From contig NZ_CP118246.1 in assembly GCF_028816455.1 (NCBI RefSeq), forward strand, positions 2,990,501 through 3,054,500: a DNA stretch of 64,000 nt, given 5' to 3'. Of this stretch, positions 29,949 through 39,836 are shown piece after piece (position 1 is the first letter of the stretch; each line of letters starts with the position of its first letter). Source of the stretch: Devosia algicola (GTDB lineage: Bacteria; Pseudomonadota; Alphaproteobacteria; Rhizobiales; Devosiaceae). Below the pieces are notes generated by a model that saw nothing but the letters and a program-made list of their open reading frames with translations, was not told the DNA's origin and ran no database searches. The position numbers and the translations under genes are program-made.

Positions 29949-30383
29949 ATGCCGAACGATTTTGCCATTGGTGAGGTGGCGCGCCACACTGGGGTCAAGG
30001 TGCCCACCATTCGATATTACGAACAGATCGGCCTGTTGCCGCGCCCGACGCGGACTGCCAATAATCGCAGGGTCTATGATCTCAACGATCTCAACCGCCT
30101 CACCTTCATTCGCCACGCGCGCGAACTGGGTTTCGACGTCGACGCCATCCGTACCTTGCTGGCTTTGCAGGATCAGCCCCAGCGATCCTGCCAACAGGCC
30201 GATAGTATCGCCAAGGCCCGGTTGATTGACGTCGAACAGCGTATCGCCAGTCTTGGCGCGCTCAAGGCCGAACTCGAACGCATGGTGTTGGGCTGTTCGC
30301 ACGGTCGCGTGGAAGATTGCCGGGTGATCGAAATTTTGGCGGACCACGGCCAGTGCCGCCATCATCAACATGTCCCGGCGTGA
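29949..30383 (+). CDS. MerR-family metal-responsive regulator (CadR/ZntR-like)
   Basis: 144 residues. The winged helix is IGEVARHTGVKVPTIRYYEQIGLLPRP. The C-terminal metal site has Cys81, Cys116 (GCSHGR), Cys124 (EDCRVIEIL) and a tail CRHHQH (residues 136-141) that adds further potential ligands. The pattern of Cys near 80, 115 and 124 is that of ZntR/CadR. It should activate zntA in response to Zn, Cd or Pb. The start codon overlaps the operator region's 3' edge. Confidence 0.88.
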   Translation: MPNDFAIGEVARHTGVKVPTIRYYEQIGLLPRPTRTANNRRVYDLNDLNRLTFIRHARELGFDVDAIRTLLALQDQPQRSCQQADSIAKARLIDVEQRIASLGALKAELERMVLGCSHGRVEDCRVIEILADHGQCRHHQHVPA

Positions 30384-30460
30384 CAATTTGCCCAACCCTG
30401 CACTATTCGGCTTGGTGAACGGATTCTGAATTTCGGGTTCAGGCCCGGTTCGAACCAGCT

Positions 30461-30483
30461 GCGCTATTCCTCCTGACATCGGC
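30461..30483 (+). promoter_or_regulatory. Conserved upstream block of curlin gene 1
   Basis: GCGCTATTCCTCCTGACATC and the following GGC recur, with few changes, at 31556-31577 before the second curlin gene. Both blocks end 41 bp before the respective start codons. The shared spacing implies a promoter or regulator site common to both genes. Confidence 0.5.
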
Positions 30484-30523
30484 AACAAAGGTCACAGGGA
30501 CCCGCCGCAATCAGGAGAGAAAA

Positions 30524-30958
30524 ATGACCCGCAATATCATCATCACCACCGCCCTCGCCGCCATCTTGGCCATCAGCGCCGCCCCGGCCATGGCTAACAG
30601 CGTATTCCTCAATCAGTCCGGCTTCGGCAATGCCGCTGGCGGCGCCCAGATTGGTGTAGACAACCAACTCGGTATCTTCCAGAACGGCGCCTTCAACCAG
30701 GCCGTTGGCCAGCAGAATGGCAATCACAATACTGGTGCTATCGGCCAGGACGGTTTCAACAATTACGGCGAAACCAACCAGAATGGTAGTTTCAACCAGG
30801 CCGGCGTCGGCCAGTTTGGTGACAACCACACCTCGGTCCTGAGCCAGGACGGGAATGGCAACGTCGCTGCCGGCGTACAGGTTGGTAACGGGTGTAGCGC
30901 CGATGTTCAGCAGCACGGTGTCGGCAACGTCTCCGCCTTTGTTCAGGCTTGCCCTTGA
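30524..30958 (+). CDS. Curlin-repeat secreted amyloid subunit 1
   Basis: 144 residues. A signal peptide (MTRNIIITTALAAILA...AMA) is followed by five or so degenerate curlin repeats of the SxxNQxGxxNxAxxxQ type, for example NQAVGQQNGNHNTGAIGQDGF. The Asn/Gln/Gly-rich composition is typical of CsgA/CsgB amyloid subunits. A conserved CP ending (FVQACP) carries a cysteine, with a second at residue 124. It is probably the major fibre subunit. CsgG, CsgE and CsgF are not in the window. Confidence 0.85.
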   Translation: MTRNIIITTALAAILAISAAPAMANSVFLNQSGFGNAAGGAQIGVDNQLGIFQNGAFNQAVGQQNGNHNTGAIGQDGFNNYGETNQNGSFNQAGVGQFGDNHTSVLSQDGNGNVAAGVQVGNGCSADVQQHGVGNVSAFVQACP

Positions 30959-30984
30959 TCCGGATTTGCAGTGAATATCGTAGG

Positions 30985-31005
30985 CCGGGAGGCTTTGCCT
31001 CTCGG
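30985..31005 (+). other. Intercistronic hairpin between curlin 1 and csgH
   Basis: CCGGGAGGC-TTT-GCCTCTCGG forms nine base pairs, including one G-T wobble, with a 3-nt loop. There is no T tract, so it is more likely an mRNA-stabilising or attenuating structure between a highly expressed gene and its accessory gene. Confidence 0.5.
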
Positions 31006-31041
31006 CTCATCGCCCGACCATCCAAGTCAGGAGATAGTATA

Positions 31042-31434
31042 ATGACCAAACTCAATATTCGCCTCGCCTTGCCGGCTCTTGCCGGACTGGCCATCCTCGG
31101 CTTCGCCGTCACCAGCGGCCAGGCCGATACCGCCAACGCAGACCAGCTGCGCTGTGGACTTGAAACCACAACCAGCAACGGAACGGTTGCGCTCGAAGCC
31201 CGGTTGGTGTCGCCGACTGATCTGTCTGGAACCTATCGTCTCAGCATCATCAGTTCGGGCCCATCTGGACGTTCCAATATCAATCAGGGCGGTGGCTTTT
31301 CCGCCCGTGCCAACGAAGACGTCGTCCTCGGTCGCGTCAGTCTCAACTCCAATGCCAAGAGCAATGTCGACTTCGAGGTTTCGGCCAATGGGGCAACAAT
31401 TGATTGCACCGACAGCGCCAATCAACTGCGCTGA
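31042..31434 (+). CDS. csgH: CsgH-like curli assembly/amyloid inhibitor protein
   Basis: 130 residues starting MTKLNIRLALPALAG, with AGGAGATAGT upstream. It has a signal peptide and Cys pair (LRCGLE and IDCTDSANQLR) that could form a disulfide. The beta-rich body (LEARLVSPTDLSGTYRLSIISSG, NQGGGFSARANEDVVLGRV) is what I know from alphaproteobacterial CsgH, a periplasmic protein that binds curlin and prevents premature fibril formation. Its position between two curlin genes supports the assignment. A terminator follows. Confidence 0.8.
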   Translation: MTKLNIRLALPALAGLAILGFAVTSGQADTANADQLRCGLETTTSNGTVALEARLVSPTDLSGTYRLSIISSGPSGRSNINQGGGFSARANEDVVLGRVSLNSNAKSNVDFEVSANGATIDCTDSANQLR

Positions 31435-31458
31435 AAAACGCTGCCTACACCACTGAAC

Positions 31459-31483
31459 AGGGCTCCATCTCGGGGCCCTTTTT
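31459..31483 (+). terminator. Rho-independent terminator after csgH
   Basis: AGGGCTCC (31459-31466) and GGGGCCCT (31472-31479) form an 8-bp stem with one G-T pair, followed by TTTTT. It ends the first curli transcript and implies a separate promoter for curlin 2. Confidence 0.8.
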
Positions 31484-31555
31484 CGTTGTCGGGCGGATTG
31501 TGAAATTGGCTGAACCAAAGATGAATATGCCGCTCCGGATGGGTTCACTCTAATA

Positions 31556-31577
31556 GGCGCATTCTCCTGTCATCGGC
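31556..31577 (+). promoter_or_regulatory. Conserved upstream block of curlin gene 2
   Basis: A copy of the block before curlin 1 (30461-30483), here GCGCATTCTCCTGTCATC followed by GGC, ending 41 bp upstream of the start codon. The identical distance to both ATGs argues for a shared regulatory element. Confidence 0.5.
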
Positions 31578-31617
31578 TGGATAACCCAGCACCCAAGCGA
31601 CCAACAGGAGAAACATC

Positions 31618-32034
31618 ATGATCAAGAAAATTGTCACCGCCGCCGCCGTCGCCCTCACAATCGGTGTGACCGGTCTCGCCACCACGGTACCCGCCACAGC
31701 CGGGGGCCAGGTCTCAGTCAGCTTCATACCCAGCGACCCCGAGCAGGCACAAGCGCTTGGCATGGGCCTGCAGATGTTTTCGATCGTCAAAGGCCTTTCC
31801 GGCCAGGGCGCCGATGTCAGCCAGAATGGCAACAACAATGCCGCCGGCGTTGCCCAAAATGGTTCGGGCAATCATGGCTTGATCATGCAGGAAGGTGACG
31901 GTCACACCGGCACCATCAACCAGAATGGCAACAACAACAGCTGCGGCTTGTTTCAGTTTGGTGAAAATACCAATGCCCAGTGCGCCCAGACCGGCGACAA
32001 CCAGACCAGCCTCACTACGGTGTTCGGTTTCTAG
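31618..32034 (+). CDS. Curlin-repeat secreted amyloid subunit 2
   Basis: 138 residues. A signal peptide ends at ATAG. The middle region ([25 protein letters not shown]) is non-repetitive, followed by about three curlin units ([35 protein letters not shown]). Two cysteines lie in the repeats. The shorter repeat region with an N-terminal extension suggests a minor or nucleating subunit in the style of CsgB, but this is inference. CAGGAGAAA precedes the start. Confidence 0.8.
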   Translation: MIKKIVTAAAVALTIGVTGLATTVPATAGGQVSVSFIPSDPEQAQALGMGLQMFSIVKGLSGQGADVSQNGNNNAAGVAQNGSGNHGLIMQEGDGHTGTINQNGNNNSCGLFQFGENTNAQCAQTGDNQTSLTTVFGF

Positions 32035-32080
32035 AGTTTCCAATGCTTGCACCGCGCGGGGCCAACTGGCCCCGCTCGCT

Positions 32081-33256
32081 TCATCCCCGCTCAACGCAGA
32101 GCGCAACGCCCATGCCGCCGCCAATGCATAGCGTCGCCAGACCCTTGGCGGCATCACGTCGCGCCATTTCATGCAGCAAAGTTACCAACACCCGCGCGCC
32201 CGACGCGCCAATCGGATGGCCGATTGCGATGGCCCCCCCATTGACATTGACCTTGTCCATATCCCAGTCCATTGCCTGATTGACCGCACAGGCCTGCGCT
32301 GCGAAAGCCTCGTTGGCCTCGATCAAATCGAGATCGTCGGCGCGCCATCCCGCCTTTGCCAAAGCCTTGGTTGAGGCGGGGATCGGTCCGGTTCCCATGA
32401 TCGAAGGGTCAACGCCCGCCGTAGCCCATGAGGCAATGCGCGCCATCGGTGTCAGATTACGCCGCGCCGCCTCCTCGGCATGCATCAAAACCAGCGCCGC
32501 CGCCCCGTCATTAATGCCCGACGCATTGCCTGCGGTTACGGTACCATCCTTGTCGAACGCCGGGCGCAGGCGCTCCAACGCCTCGAGCGTCGCATCGGCT
32601 CGGATATATTCGTCCTTGTCCACGACCAGATCGCCCTTGCGAGTTTTGACCGTGACAGGGGTGATTTCCCGATTGAAATGACCGGCCTGTTGCGCTGCCG
32701 CAGCCTTTTGCTGGGACGCCAGCGCAAAACTGTCCTGCGTGTCACGATCAATGCCGAACTGACGGGCGACGTTTTCGGCGGTGATGCCCATATGGTAACC
32801 ACCAAAGGCATCGACCAGTCCGTCGACCATCATCGTGTCGACCAGAGTAACCGGCCCCATTTTTACCGGTGCCCGCAACTGCTGACAGTGCGGTGCCAGC
32901 GACATGGATTCCTGGCCGCCTGCAACAATGATCTTTGCGTCACCCATGGCAATTTGTTGCATCCCCAGCGCCACCGCTCGCAAACCCGAGCCACAGACCT
33001 GATTGACGCCCCAGGCGGTTGCAGCTTGATCGATACCCGCGCCAATGGCGGCCTGCCGTGCCGGGTTCTGTCCCAGGCCTGCCGCTAACACTTGGCCCAT
33101 GATGGTTTCGTCGATTTCGGTGCCATTTACCCCGGCGCGTTCCATTGCCACCCGGATGGCGGTGCTGCCCAGCGATACGGCCGAAATGGTAGATAGGCTG
33201 CCCATGAACGAACCGACGGGCGTCCGCGCCGCACTGACAATGACAATGTCGCTCAT
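32081..33256 (-). CDS. Acetyl-CoA acetyltransferase (biosynthetic-type thiolase)
   Basis: 391 residues. The nucleophile cysteine is at 88 in [11 protein letters not shown]; the closing motifs are [16 protein letters not shown] (active-site His) and [10 protein letters not shown] (second Cys). It interconverts two acetyl-CoA with acetoacetyl-CoA. It forms an operon with the two CoA-transferase subunits (4-bp overlap with scoB), which points to acetoacetate/ketone-body degradation, or to PHB cycling if PHB genes exist elsewhere. Confidence 0.94.
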   Translation of the reverse strand: MSDIVIVSAARTPVGSFMGSLSTISAVSLGSTAIRVAMERAGVNGTEIDETIMGQVLAAGLGQNPARQAAIGAGIDQAATAWGVNQVCGSGLRAVALGMQQIAMGDAKIIVAGGQESMSLAPHCQQLRAPVKMGPVTLVDTMMVDGLVDAFGGYHMGITAENVARQFGIDRDTQDSFALASQQKAAAAQQAGHFNREITPVTVKTRKGDLVVDKDEYIRADATLEALERLRPAFDKDGTVTAGNASGINDGAAALVLMHAEEAARRNLTPMARIASWATAGVDPSIMGTGPIPASTKALAKAGWRADDLDLIEANEAFAAQACAVNQAMDWDMDKVNVNGGAIAIGHPIGASGARVLVTLLHEMARRDAAKGLATLCIGGGMGVALCVERG

Positions 33257-33909
33257 GGCTTTTCCCGGTCCAGAGCAATCTCAAAATGCGCCTCGGTCTT
33301 GGCGGTGATTTCGTCTACGCCAACCCCTTCGGCACACTCGATCAAAACCATTTTTGGTGCCTCGCGACGTTCCACCGTGAAAACGCCAAGATCGGTAATC
33401 ACCAGATCGGCAACGCGCTGTCCGGTCAGGGGCAGGGTGCAGGTCTTGAGAAGTTTGGGCGCGCCTTTGGCCTCATGCTCCATCACCACAACGACGCGCT
33501 TTACCCCAGCCACAAGATCCATGGCGCCACCCATGCCCTTGACCATTTTGCCTGGAATCATCCAGTTGGCCAAATCGCCATTTTCCGCCACTTGCATCGC
33601 CCCGAGGATCGACAGGTCGATATGTCCGCCCCGGATCATGCCAAAGCTGTCGGCGCTGGAAAAAAAGCTGGTCATGTCCAACTCCGTGACCGTCTGCTTG
33701 CCAGCATTGATCAGGTCCGCATCTTCTTCCCCCTCAAACGGGAACGGCCCCATTCCCATCATGCCGTTCTCGCTTTGCAACCGCACGTCCATGCCATCAG
33801 GGATGAAATTGGCCACAAGCGTTGGAATGCCGATGCCCAGATTGACGTAAAAGCCGTCCTGCAGTTCCTGGGCGGCGCGGGCCGCCATCTGTTCGCGTGT
33901 CCAGGTCAT
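33253..33909 (-). CDS. scoB: 3-oxoacid (succinyl-CoA:acetoacetate) CoA-transferase subunit B
   Basis: 218 residues. [13 protein letters not shown] and [15 protein letters not shown], containing the catalytic glutamate at residue 47, are typical of subunit B. It accepts CoA on that glutamate as a thioester and transfers it to acetoacetate. Overlaps: 4 bp with the thiolase gene, 1 bp with scoA. Confidence 0.94.
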   Translation of the reverse strand: MTWTREQMAARAAQELQDGFYVNLGIGIPTLVANFIPDGMDVRLQSENGMMGMGPFPFEGEEDADLINAGKQTVTELDMTSFFSSADSFGMIRGGHIDLSILGAMQVAENGDLANWMIPGKMVKGMGGAMDLVAGVKRVVVVMEHEAKGAPKLLKTCTLPLTGQRVADLVITDLGVFTVERREAPKMVLIECAEGVGVDEITAKTEAHFEIALDREKP

Positions 33910-34625
33910 TATTTCGCCTCCGCCGATTGCCGCGCCCGCACGGTGCGCTGCTCGATATGTTTGGTTGGATTGGCAATTTCAACAATGCGCGAAACAAAAA
34001 TGCCAGGCGTGTGGATCTGATCCGGCTCCAGCGTGCCGGTTGGCACCAGATGCTCGACTTCGGCGATTGTTACGGTGCCAGCGGTGGCCATCATCGGGTT
34101 AAAATTGCGTGCCGTCTTGCGATAGACGAGATTGCCTTCATGGTCACCCTTCCAGGCATGAACCAGCGCCACGTCGGCCACCAGGCCCCGTTCCATGACA
34201 AATTTCTCACCATCGAACTCGCGCACTTCCTTGCCCTCGGCAATCAACGTGCCCACTCCTGTCTTGGTAAAAAACGCCGGTATGCCAGCGCCGCCAGCGC
34301 GGATGCGTTCGGCCAGTGTGCCCTGTGGATTGAATTCCAGTTCCAGATCGCCAGACAGATATTGTTCGGCAAACAGCTTGTTCTCGCCAACATAGGACGA
34401 GATCATTTTTTTGATCTGCCGCGTTTCCAACAGCCGTCCGAGCCCGACACCATCGACCCCGGCATTATTGGAAATGACAGTCAAATTCTTGGCGCCCGAG
34501 CTTTTGATGGCCTCGATCAGGGCTTCGGGAATGCCACACAGGCCAAAGCCGCCCGACATTACCACCATGCCATCTGACAGCAATCCAGCTAGCGCCTCTT
34601 CGGCGCTCGTATATATCTTTTGCAA
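33909..34625 (-). CDS. scoA: 3-oxoacid CoA-transferase subunit A
   Basis: 238 residues starting with TTG: GGGAGGTCAGAC-TTG gives an excellent Shine-Dalgarno and the family-typical N-terminus (M)[19 protein letters not shown] longer in-frame reading to 34673 lacks a ribosome site. [33 protein letters not shown] and the [18 protein letters not shown] segment identify it. It is the first gene of the scoAB-thiolase operon; a PAS-LuxR regulator is divergent. Confidence 0.93.
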   Translation of the reverse strand: MQKIYTSAEEALAGLLSDGMVVMSGGFGLCGIPEALIEAIKSSGAKNLTVISNNAGVDGVGLGRLLETRQIKKMISSYVGENKLFAEQYLSGDLELEFNPQGTLAERIRAGGAGIPAFFTKTGVGTLIAEGKEVREFDGEKFVMERGLVADVALVHAWKGDHEGNLVYRKTARNFNPMMATAGTVTIAEVEHLVPTGTLEPDQIHTPGIFVSRIVEIANPTKHIEQRTVRARQSAEAK

Positions 34626-34737
34626 AGTCTGACCTCCCTGGCATCGCCAGCCACGCGCAAATTCAGTCCGCATTCAGCGGCAGTTTTGTCCACGCTATGC
34701 CTTGTTTGATCTAGGAAGTTAGTAGTATTTATACCCT

Positions 34738-35331
34738 ATGGCTCAATCTATACTCGCACACAGCCCCATTCCGCGACCGGCCTCCCAGTACCAGTTTGCC
34801 CTGGCAGACATTCCTGTCCCAATGGTCTATGCGACCCACCGCATTATTCGAGACTGCAATATCGAGTTTGCATCCTTGTTCGGTCTTGAGCGTCAGGATC
34901 TGCTGGATCAGAGTTTTTCCCGACTTTACCCCGAGATCGCCGACTTCGTACGTACTGGTGAGATGTGGCGTCACCATTTACCGGGTGGGCAGGTATATTA
35001 TGACGAACGCATCATGAGTGGTGCCGGGGGGCAGCGCTTCTGGTGTCGCGTCAACGGCCGCAGCCAAAATCTTGCTGATCCATTTGCTGAAGCACTCTAC
35101 TGCTTTGAACCGATGACCCGGCCGGTCAGTGCCGCCAGCATGACCCTGACCGGCCGCCAGCGTCAGATACTGACCTTGGTTGCCCAAGGCAAGACCAATG
35201 CTGCCATCGCCACCGAACTGGATCTGTCGCGGCGCACCATCGAAGCGCACCGCGCCCGGCTCATCCGGACGATCGGCGTACGCAACAGCGCCGAACTGAC
35301 CGCATGGTTTTCGTTGAACCACGAGACATGA
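34738..35331 (+). CDS. LuxR-family regulator with N-terminal PAS-like domain
   Basis: 197 residues. A PAS-like sensor spans roughly residues 20-125 (FALADIPVPMVYATHRIIRDCN, FASLFGLERQDLLDQ). The C-terminal GerE helix-turn-helix is at about 135-190 (LTGRQRQILTLVAQGKTNAAIATELDLSRRTIEAHR). No phosphoreceiver domain is seen. It is divergent from scoAB with 112 bp between start codons, so it probably controls acetoacetate use in response to a small molecule. Proteins of this layout accompany ketone-body genes in related bacteria, as I recall. Confidence 0.8.
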   Translation: MAQSILAHSPIPRPASQYQFALADIPVPMVYATHRIIRDCNIEFASLFGLERQDLLDQSFSRLYPEIADFVRTGEMWRHHLPGGQVYYDERIMSGAGGQRFWCRVNGRSQNLADPFAEALYCFEPMTRPVSAASMTLTGRQRQILTLVAQGKTNAAIATELDLSRRTIEAHRARLIRTIGVRNSAELTAWFSLNHET

Positions 35332-35394
35332 GTTTCAGTATGGAAGTCGGATTGTCGTTAAAGGGACATCAGGGCCATTAACCACTGCAATGCG

Positions 35395-36705
35395 CTATAA
35401 AGCAGGCACCAGCCCGGCATTCACCTCAATCATGTCGTCCAGCAAAGTGCCAGGCGAGCAGTTTGAGCTTCTGAATGAAGGATCCAGGGCAATAGATTCA
35501 ATGGCTGCTCGCCGACTGCCCAATGCCCCCTCAACGCTAAGCTTGTGGATGGCCACCTGCGTCGACAACCATTGTTGAAAAAACAACGGCACCTCGGCAA
35601 TCGGCGAGGTTAGCGCAATGCCCTTATCCGAGACCCACGCGGGTAATTCGACAATGGCGTCGTCAGGCAGGAACGGCAACCGACCTTCGTTTCGCGTGTT
35701 CCCGGACAGATAATGGTACGGCTCGGATTTGCCGCTGAGTGCCAGAATAATATCAAAAATCTGTTCTTGTTCCTCGTCTGCAATAAAGTGGGCCGGATCA
35801 GTCGCCGGCGTCGGTTTGCCCGCGCTGGCCTGGCGCACCGCGAGTACGCCGGTGGCGTCCCGTGGCCAGGTGTTGAAATGGCTGTGCTTCCACATTCGAC
35901 CGTTGGCATAAGGCAAATAGTCATAATTGTGCCAGATGCCGTGACCGATCACTTCGCCCAGCTCTTCAAACATTTTGTACTGGGTGAAGTCGGTGCTACT
36001 CCACTCTTCCCTTTCCGAATCGGAAATGTTTGTCTTGATATGGTTGAGCAGGTCAGTGTTGGTGGGCTTGTGCAGCAGTTTTTGCACAATGTGAAAATGA
36101 TTGATGCCGGCCACATGAATATCCAGTTCCGCCGTCGGTAATTTCAGCAGGCCGGCCATGCTGTCCTTGAGATGGAGGGTGCCATGGCAGTGACCGACGA
36201 CACGCCGGAAATTGAGCGCAGAATCCAGTGCCATCACAAGGCGCGGCATGGGATTGTTGATGACGTGAACCCAGACCTCGGAGTTGCTGTCCTGGGCAGC
36301 CCTCGCAATATCCAACAATGGCGGTAAATGGCGCATCAACGCCATAAGCGCTCCAGGCGTTGCTGTTTCGCCTTCGACAAAGTCGATCCCATGATCCTTG
36401 AGCACCCAGCATGTTCTCAGGAACGATGCGGGAAAATCTACCGCAAAGGCGCACAGAACATGGTCGGCACCCTGAACCGCCTCTCGTGCCATCGAATGTA
36501 TCGAGACAGAGTGGTTTTTCCCACACCGCTTGTTGAGTGCTACAATCAGTTCCTCGAGCCGCGTCGATGCGGCGCTATCAATATCCATCAGCCTGAAATG
36601 GATATTTTCGGCGTTGGACGACTGAAAAACGGCCCGGACAAGACTAAGTGCGAATCTGCTTCCACTGCCAACAATTGCAATGGACAGGTTATTTGTGCTC
36701 GACAC
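35395..36705 (-). CDS. Family-4 glycoside hydrolase (alpha-galactosidase/alpha-glucosidase/glucuronidase type)
   Basis: 436 residues. The N-terminal Rossmann motif AIVGSGSRFA binds NAD+. NNPMP at 150-154, Cys173 in GHCHG and His203 in GINHF match the Mn2+ ligands of GH4 enzymes such as Thermotoga AglA (Cys174, His203). GH4 enzymes cleave glycosides by oxidation and elimination rather than direct hydrolysis. Lacking phosphate-pocket evidence, it could act on galactosides, glucosides or glucuronides. The neighbouring AgpA-like binding protein recalls the rhizobial melA-agp system for alpha-galactosides. Confidence 0.88.
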   Translation of the reverse strand: MSSTNNLSIAIVGSGSRFALSLVRAVFQSSNAENIHFRLMDIDSAASTRLEELIVALNKRCGKNHSVSIHSMAREAVQGADHVLCAFAVDFPASFLRTCWVLKDHGIDFVEGETATPGALMALMRHLPPLLDIARAAQDSNSEVWVHVINNPMPRLVMALDSALNFRRVVGHCHGTLHLKDSMAGLLKLPTAELDIHVAGINHFHIVQKLLHKPTNTDLLNHIKTNISDSEREEWSSTDFTQYKMFEELGEVIGHGIWHNYDYLPYANGRMWKHSHFNTWPRDATGVLAVRQASAGKPTPATDPAHFIADEEQEQIFDIILALSGKSEPYHYLSGNTRNEGRLPFLPDDAIVELPAWVSDKGIALTSPIAEVPLFFQQWLSTQVAIHKLSVEGALGSRRAAIESIALDPSFRSSNCSPGTLLDDMIEVNAGLVPAL

Positions 36706-36749
36706 CGACGTCTCCCGCTGGATAAAACCGCATCAGGTGTGCTAAATTA

Positions 36750-36773
36750 GCATTTATGGGATAAATAGGTCAA
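36750..36773. promoter_or_regulatory. 24-bp conserved operator copy 1 (GH4/fadR divergent promoter)
   Basis: The core ATGGGATAAATAGGTCAA and flanks match 41968-41991 at 23 of 24 bases. It lies 45-68 bp upstream of the GH4 gene and 11-34 bp before the regulator gene. On the minus strand it starts TTGACC, which could be the -35 box of the GH4 promoter. It is a strong candidate operator for the adjacent FadR-type regulator. Confidence 0.8.
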
Positions 36774-36783
36774 GAGGTGAACG

Positions 36784-37516
36784 GTGAACAACTCATCGGG
36801 ATTGCGTTCAAGAGTTACCGAAACGATCGCCGGATGGATCTTGTCAGGTGAGATGCAGCCGGACGCAATATTACCGACCGAAGCGGAACTGAGCATCAAG
36901 CTGGGGGTCGGCCGCAACACAATACGCGAAGCGATAAAAGTACTGGGCTCCAAAGGCCTGCTAGAAACGCGCACCAAGCGCGGTTCAAAGGTAAGCCCAC
37001 GTGCAGCTTGGAGCCTTGTTGGATCCTGAAGTTGTAAAATGGCGACTGGCGGTCGACCAGGACGTCTCCTTCATATTAAGTCTATGTGACGTGCGAATGA
37101 TTATCGAGCCTGCCGCGGCAGCGCGCGCCGCGAAATTTGCTGTTCCCGAGCAGTTGGTACGCATGTCCGATGCCCTGGAGCGCATGGCGATTGCGAAAAG
37201 CGCCAATAGCTACACCTCGGCTGATATGGAATTTCATGCAACCATACTCGAGGCGGCCGGAAACGAATTGCTGCTTCAATTGGGATCGGCGCTTGATGCG
37301 GCGCTTATTGCCAGCCGCAGGGTTACGTTGGCCATCGACAACAGCGCCGTGGACACTATCGACATTCATCGCAAAATACTCGAGGCAATATCGGACAAGC
37401 AGCCCGATGTGGCGAGGGAATCGATGGAAAAGCTGATTTCCATCACCAGTTCGCACGTCATGGCAGCACTATCCCGCAAGGCGGTGGTCGAAGAGCAGCA
37501 ATATTCAGCTGTCTGA
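36784..37516 (+). CDS. FadR/GntR-family regulator with FCD domain (frameshift at 37011-37016)
   Basis: 243 residues after repair. The winged helix-turn-helix is at residues 1-75 (LPTEAELSIKLGVGRNTIREAIKVLGSKGLLETRTKRG). The FCD ligand domain begins at LLDPEVVKWRLA and includes the helix with EFHATILEAAGN. As given, the ORF stops soon after the DNA-binding domain; removing one C from GAGCCT gives WSLLDPEV and the complete protein. It sits between the GH4 gene and the ABC permease genes and likely represses both through the shared 24-bp sites. Confidence 0.87.
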
Positions 37517-37578
37517 ACCCCTGGCCGGCCTGATGAACAACGCCGGCGAAGTGGGGCTATGTGGGTGAGGGCCAGAAC

Positions 37579-38749
37579 TTAGTAAGGGTCAATGGCGTCG
37601 CGCAATCCATCGCCCAGCGCGTTGAACGCAAAAACGGTTATCAGCACAAACAGCACCGGCGACAATATCCACGGATACGACCCGATGACCGAGAATGTTC
37701 GGGTGTCCTGGAGCATGAGGCCCCATGAAATCATGGGTGGTTTCACGGCAAATCCAAGAAAGCCGAGAAAGCCTCTCCAGCAATACCACGGTGGGGACTG
37801 CCAACGTTACCGATACAATCACGTGACTCAGCACGTTTGGCAAAATGTGTTTAACAATGATACGACCATCGGATGAGCCGACTGCAACCGCTGCACGCAC
37901 ATATTCGATGCGAGCCAGTGCCAGCGTTTTGGAGCGCACTTCCCGGCTCAGTTGCGCCCATCCCAATACCGCCATCACGCCGATAACAAAGGCCAGAAAT
38001 ATGTTGGACGGCGCGGTAACCGGAATCAGGCTGGTCAGCGCCAAATAGAGCGGCAACTGTGGAAATGCCAGGACAAAGTCCACAAGTCGCTGCAGCCAGC
38101 TATCAACCGGACCACCAATATAACCCGACGTTATCCCGACCAGGGTGCCCACAATTGTCGTCAAACTCACTACAATCAGCGCGATCATCAAACTCGTTCG
38201 TGACCCCAATATGCCACGCGACAGAATATCCCGGCCAAATTTGTCAGTGCCCAGCAGATGCAACGGTCGGCCGTCGGTTGAACCGAACAAGTGCACATTT
38301 CCAGACACCACCCAGAACAAGGTGTAGGAATATCCTTGGACAAACAATCCGGTAGGGGTGGGGTTGTCCTTGATCGGGCCCGTCAGCGGTTGGAACGTAA
38401 CACTGTCGAATTCACCGGTTTCTCCGATGGGATAGACATAGGGAATAATGCCGACTTGGCCTTGTGGGTTTTCAAGACTTATTGTGTCGGGAGGGGCGAA
38501 CGGCAGATTGGTCGCCTTCGGGTCTACGATTGCGAAGAAATCTGCAAACACCGAAACGATCAAAAGCAGTGAGACCAGTATCAATCCCGCCATGCCCATC
38601 GGTGATCGGCGAAAGCGCCGCCAGACCAGCTTGGCATAGGTCTCGTCGTTGCGCGCACCGGAGCGTGTGTCTTGTGCTGATTCAGGCGCATCTGGCTCTC
38701 GTATGTCGTCGTCTCGCTCGTGAGGCGTAGCGTCCAATTTGTCTGTCAT
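37579..38749 (-). CDS. ABC transporter permease, DppC/OppC type (frameshift at 37770-37775)
   Basis: 389 residues after repair, longer than a typical DppC because of a periplasmic insertion after the first membrane helix (about residues 80-165). LLGTDKFGRDILSRGILGSR and the EAA loop RIEYVRAAVAVGSSDG are diagnostic. After VVLLE the product continues as SFLGFLGFAVKPPMISWGLM in the next frame once one base is removed from AGCCTC; the end is GDGLRDAIDPY. The preceding permease gene overlaps by 4 bp. No ATPase gene follows. Confidence 0.87.
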
Positions 38750-39765
38750 GACGCACCGCCCCCCAAACGAATCCTTGGGTCGAGTGCCACCAGCAACAAG
38801 TCGGAAATAATGTTGCCGACCATCAGCGTTGCCGCCAGAACCAGCATGAAACTCGCGGTCACATACACATCGCCAACCGACATGGAGCCGACGATTGCCG
38901 GCCCTACAGTGGCAAGACCAAAAATGATGGCGGCTTCGATTTCGCCGGTAAGCATGTAGGGTAGAACGATCCCCTGGTAGGCGACCAGTGGATGAAGGGC
39001 GTTCGGCACAGCGTGCCGCATCACCACGGCGCCTTCAGAAAGGCCCTTGGCGCGCGCCGTCTCGACATATTGCGAATTGAGCACATCGAGCAGGTTTCCC
39101 CGCATTACTCGCATATTGTAGGCAAGACCGCCAAACGTGGCGATCATGACGATCGGCCAGATGTGCTTGACCAAATCAACGAACTTGTCCCAACTCCAGG
39201 GCGCGCCGCCATATCGGGGCGAAAAGAAGCTGCCGATTTCCTGGGAATGGAAATGAAACGCTAGCAGATAAACAACAACCAGCGCCAAAAGGAACCGGGG
39301 TACGGTCATGCCGATAAATGCGATGGCACTCGCAACCGTATCGACCCATGAATAGGGTCGGGTGGCCGCGAGGATACCAAGCCCGATACCGATTGCACTT
39401 GCGAGCAGGTGCGAAACCAATGCTATGGCGATGGTGGGCGGCAATCGGCTCGAAATCAGGTCGGCCACCGGCCGGTTAAAGTAAAGCGAATGGCCGAAGT
39501 CAAACCGCGTCACGATCCCGGTAATCCAAAACAGATACCGAACGGGAAGCGGCTGGTTTAGCCCATGGGTTTCTCGATATACCTCAGCCTGATGCGCTGC
39601 CTGCTCGACTGACGCCCCACCCTGATTGATAAGCGTAGCCTGTATATAGTCTGCGTAGTCTCCCGGTGGGGCTTCTATGATAGCGAAGGTGACAAAGCTG
39701 AGCGCCAACAGAACGGGGATTGACGACGCGGTTCTCAGGATCAAAAATTTCAGAATTTGCAGCAT
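38746..39765 (-). CDS. ABC transporter permease, DppB/OppB type
   Basis: 339 residues. Six membrane helices are visible; landmarks are APPGDYADYIQATL near residue 32, the EAA loop QYVETARAKGLSEG and the C-terminal LLLVALDPRIRLG. It forms the channel with the downstream DppC-type permease. It belongs to the same transcription unit as the long solute-binding protein and the second permease. The order and size match rhizobial agpABC. Confidence 0.9.
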   Translation of the reverse strand: MLQILKFLILRTASSIPVLLALSFVTFAIIEAPPGDYADYIQATLINQGGASVEQAAHQAEVYRETHGLNQPLPVRYLFWITGIVTRFDFGHSLYFNRPVADLISSRLPPTIAIALVSHLLASAIGIGLGILAATRPYSWVDTVASAIAFIGMTVPRFLLALVVVYLLAFHFHSQEIGSFFSPRYGGAPWSWDKFVDLVKHIWPIVMIATFGGLAYNMRVMRGNLLDVLNSQYVETARAKGLSEGAVVMRHAVPNALHPLVAYQGIVLPYMLTGEIEAAIIFGLATVGPAIVGSMSVGDVYVTASFMLVLAATLMVGNIISDLLLVALDPRIRLGGGAS

Positions 39766-39836
39766 TTTTGCCCGAGCCTTAGTAAGCTGGTTGGGCGGAT
39801 GGCAATCGCCACCCGCCCGCCTCTTGGGAGTAACTG

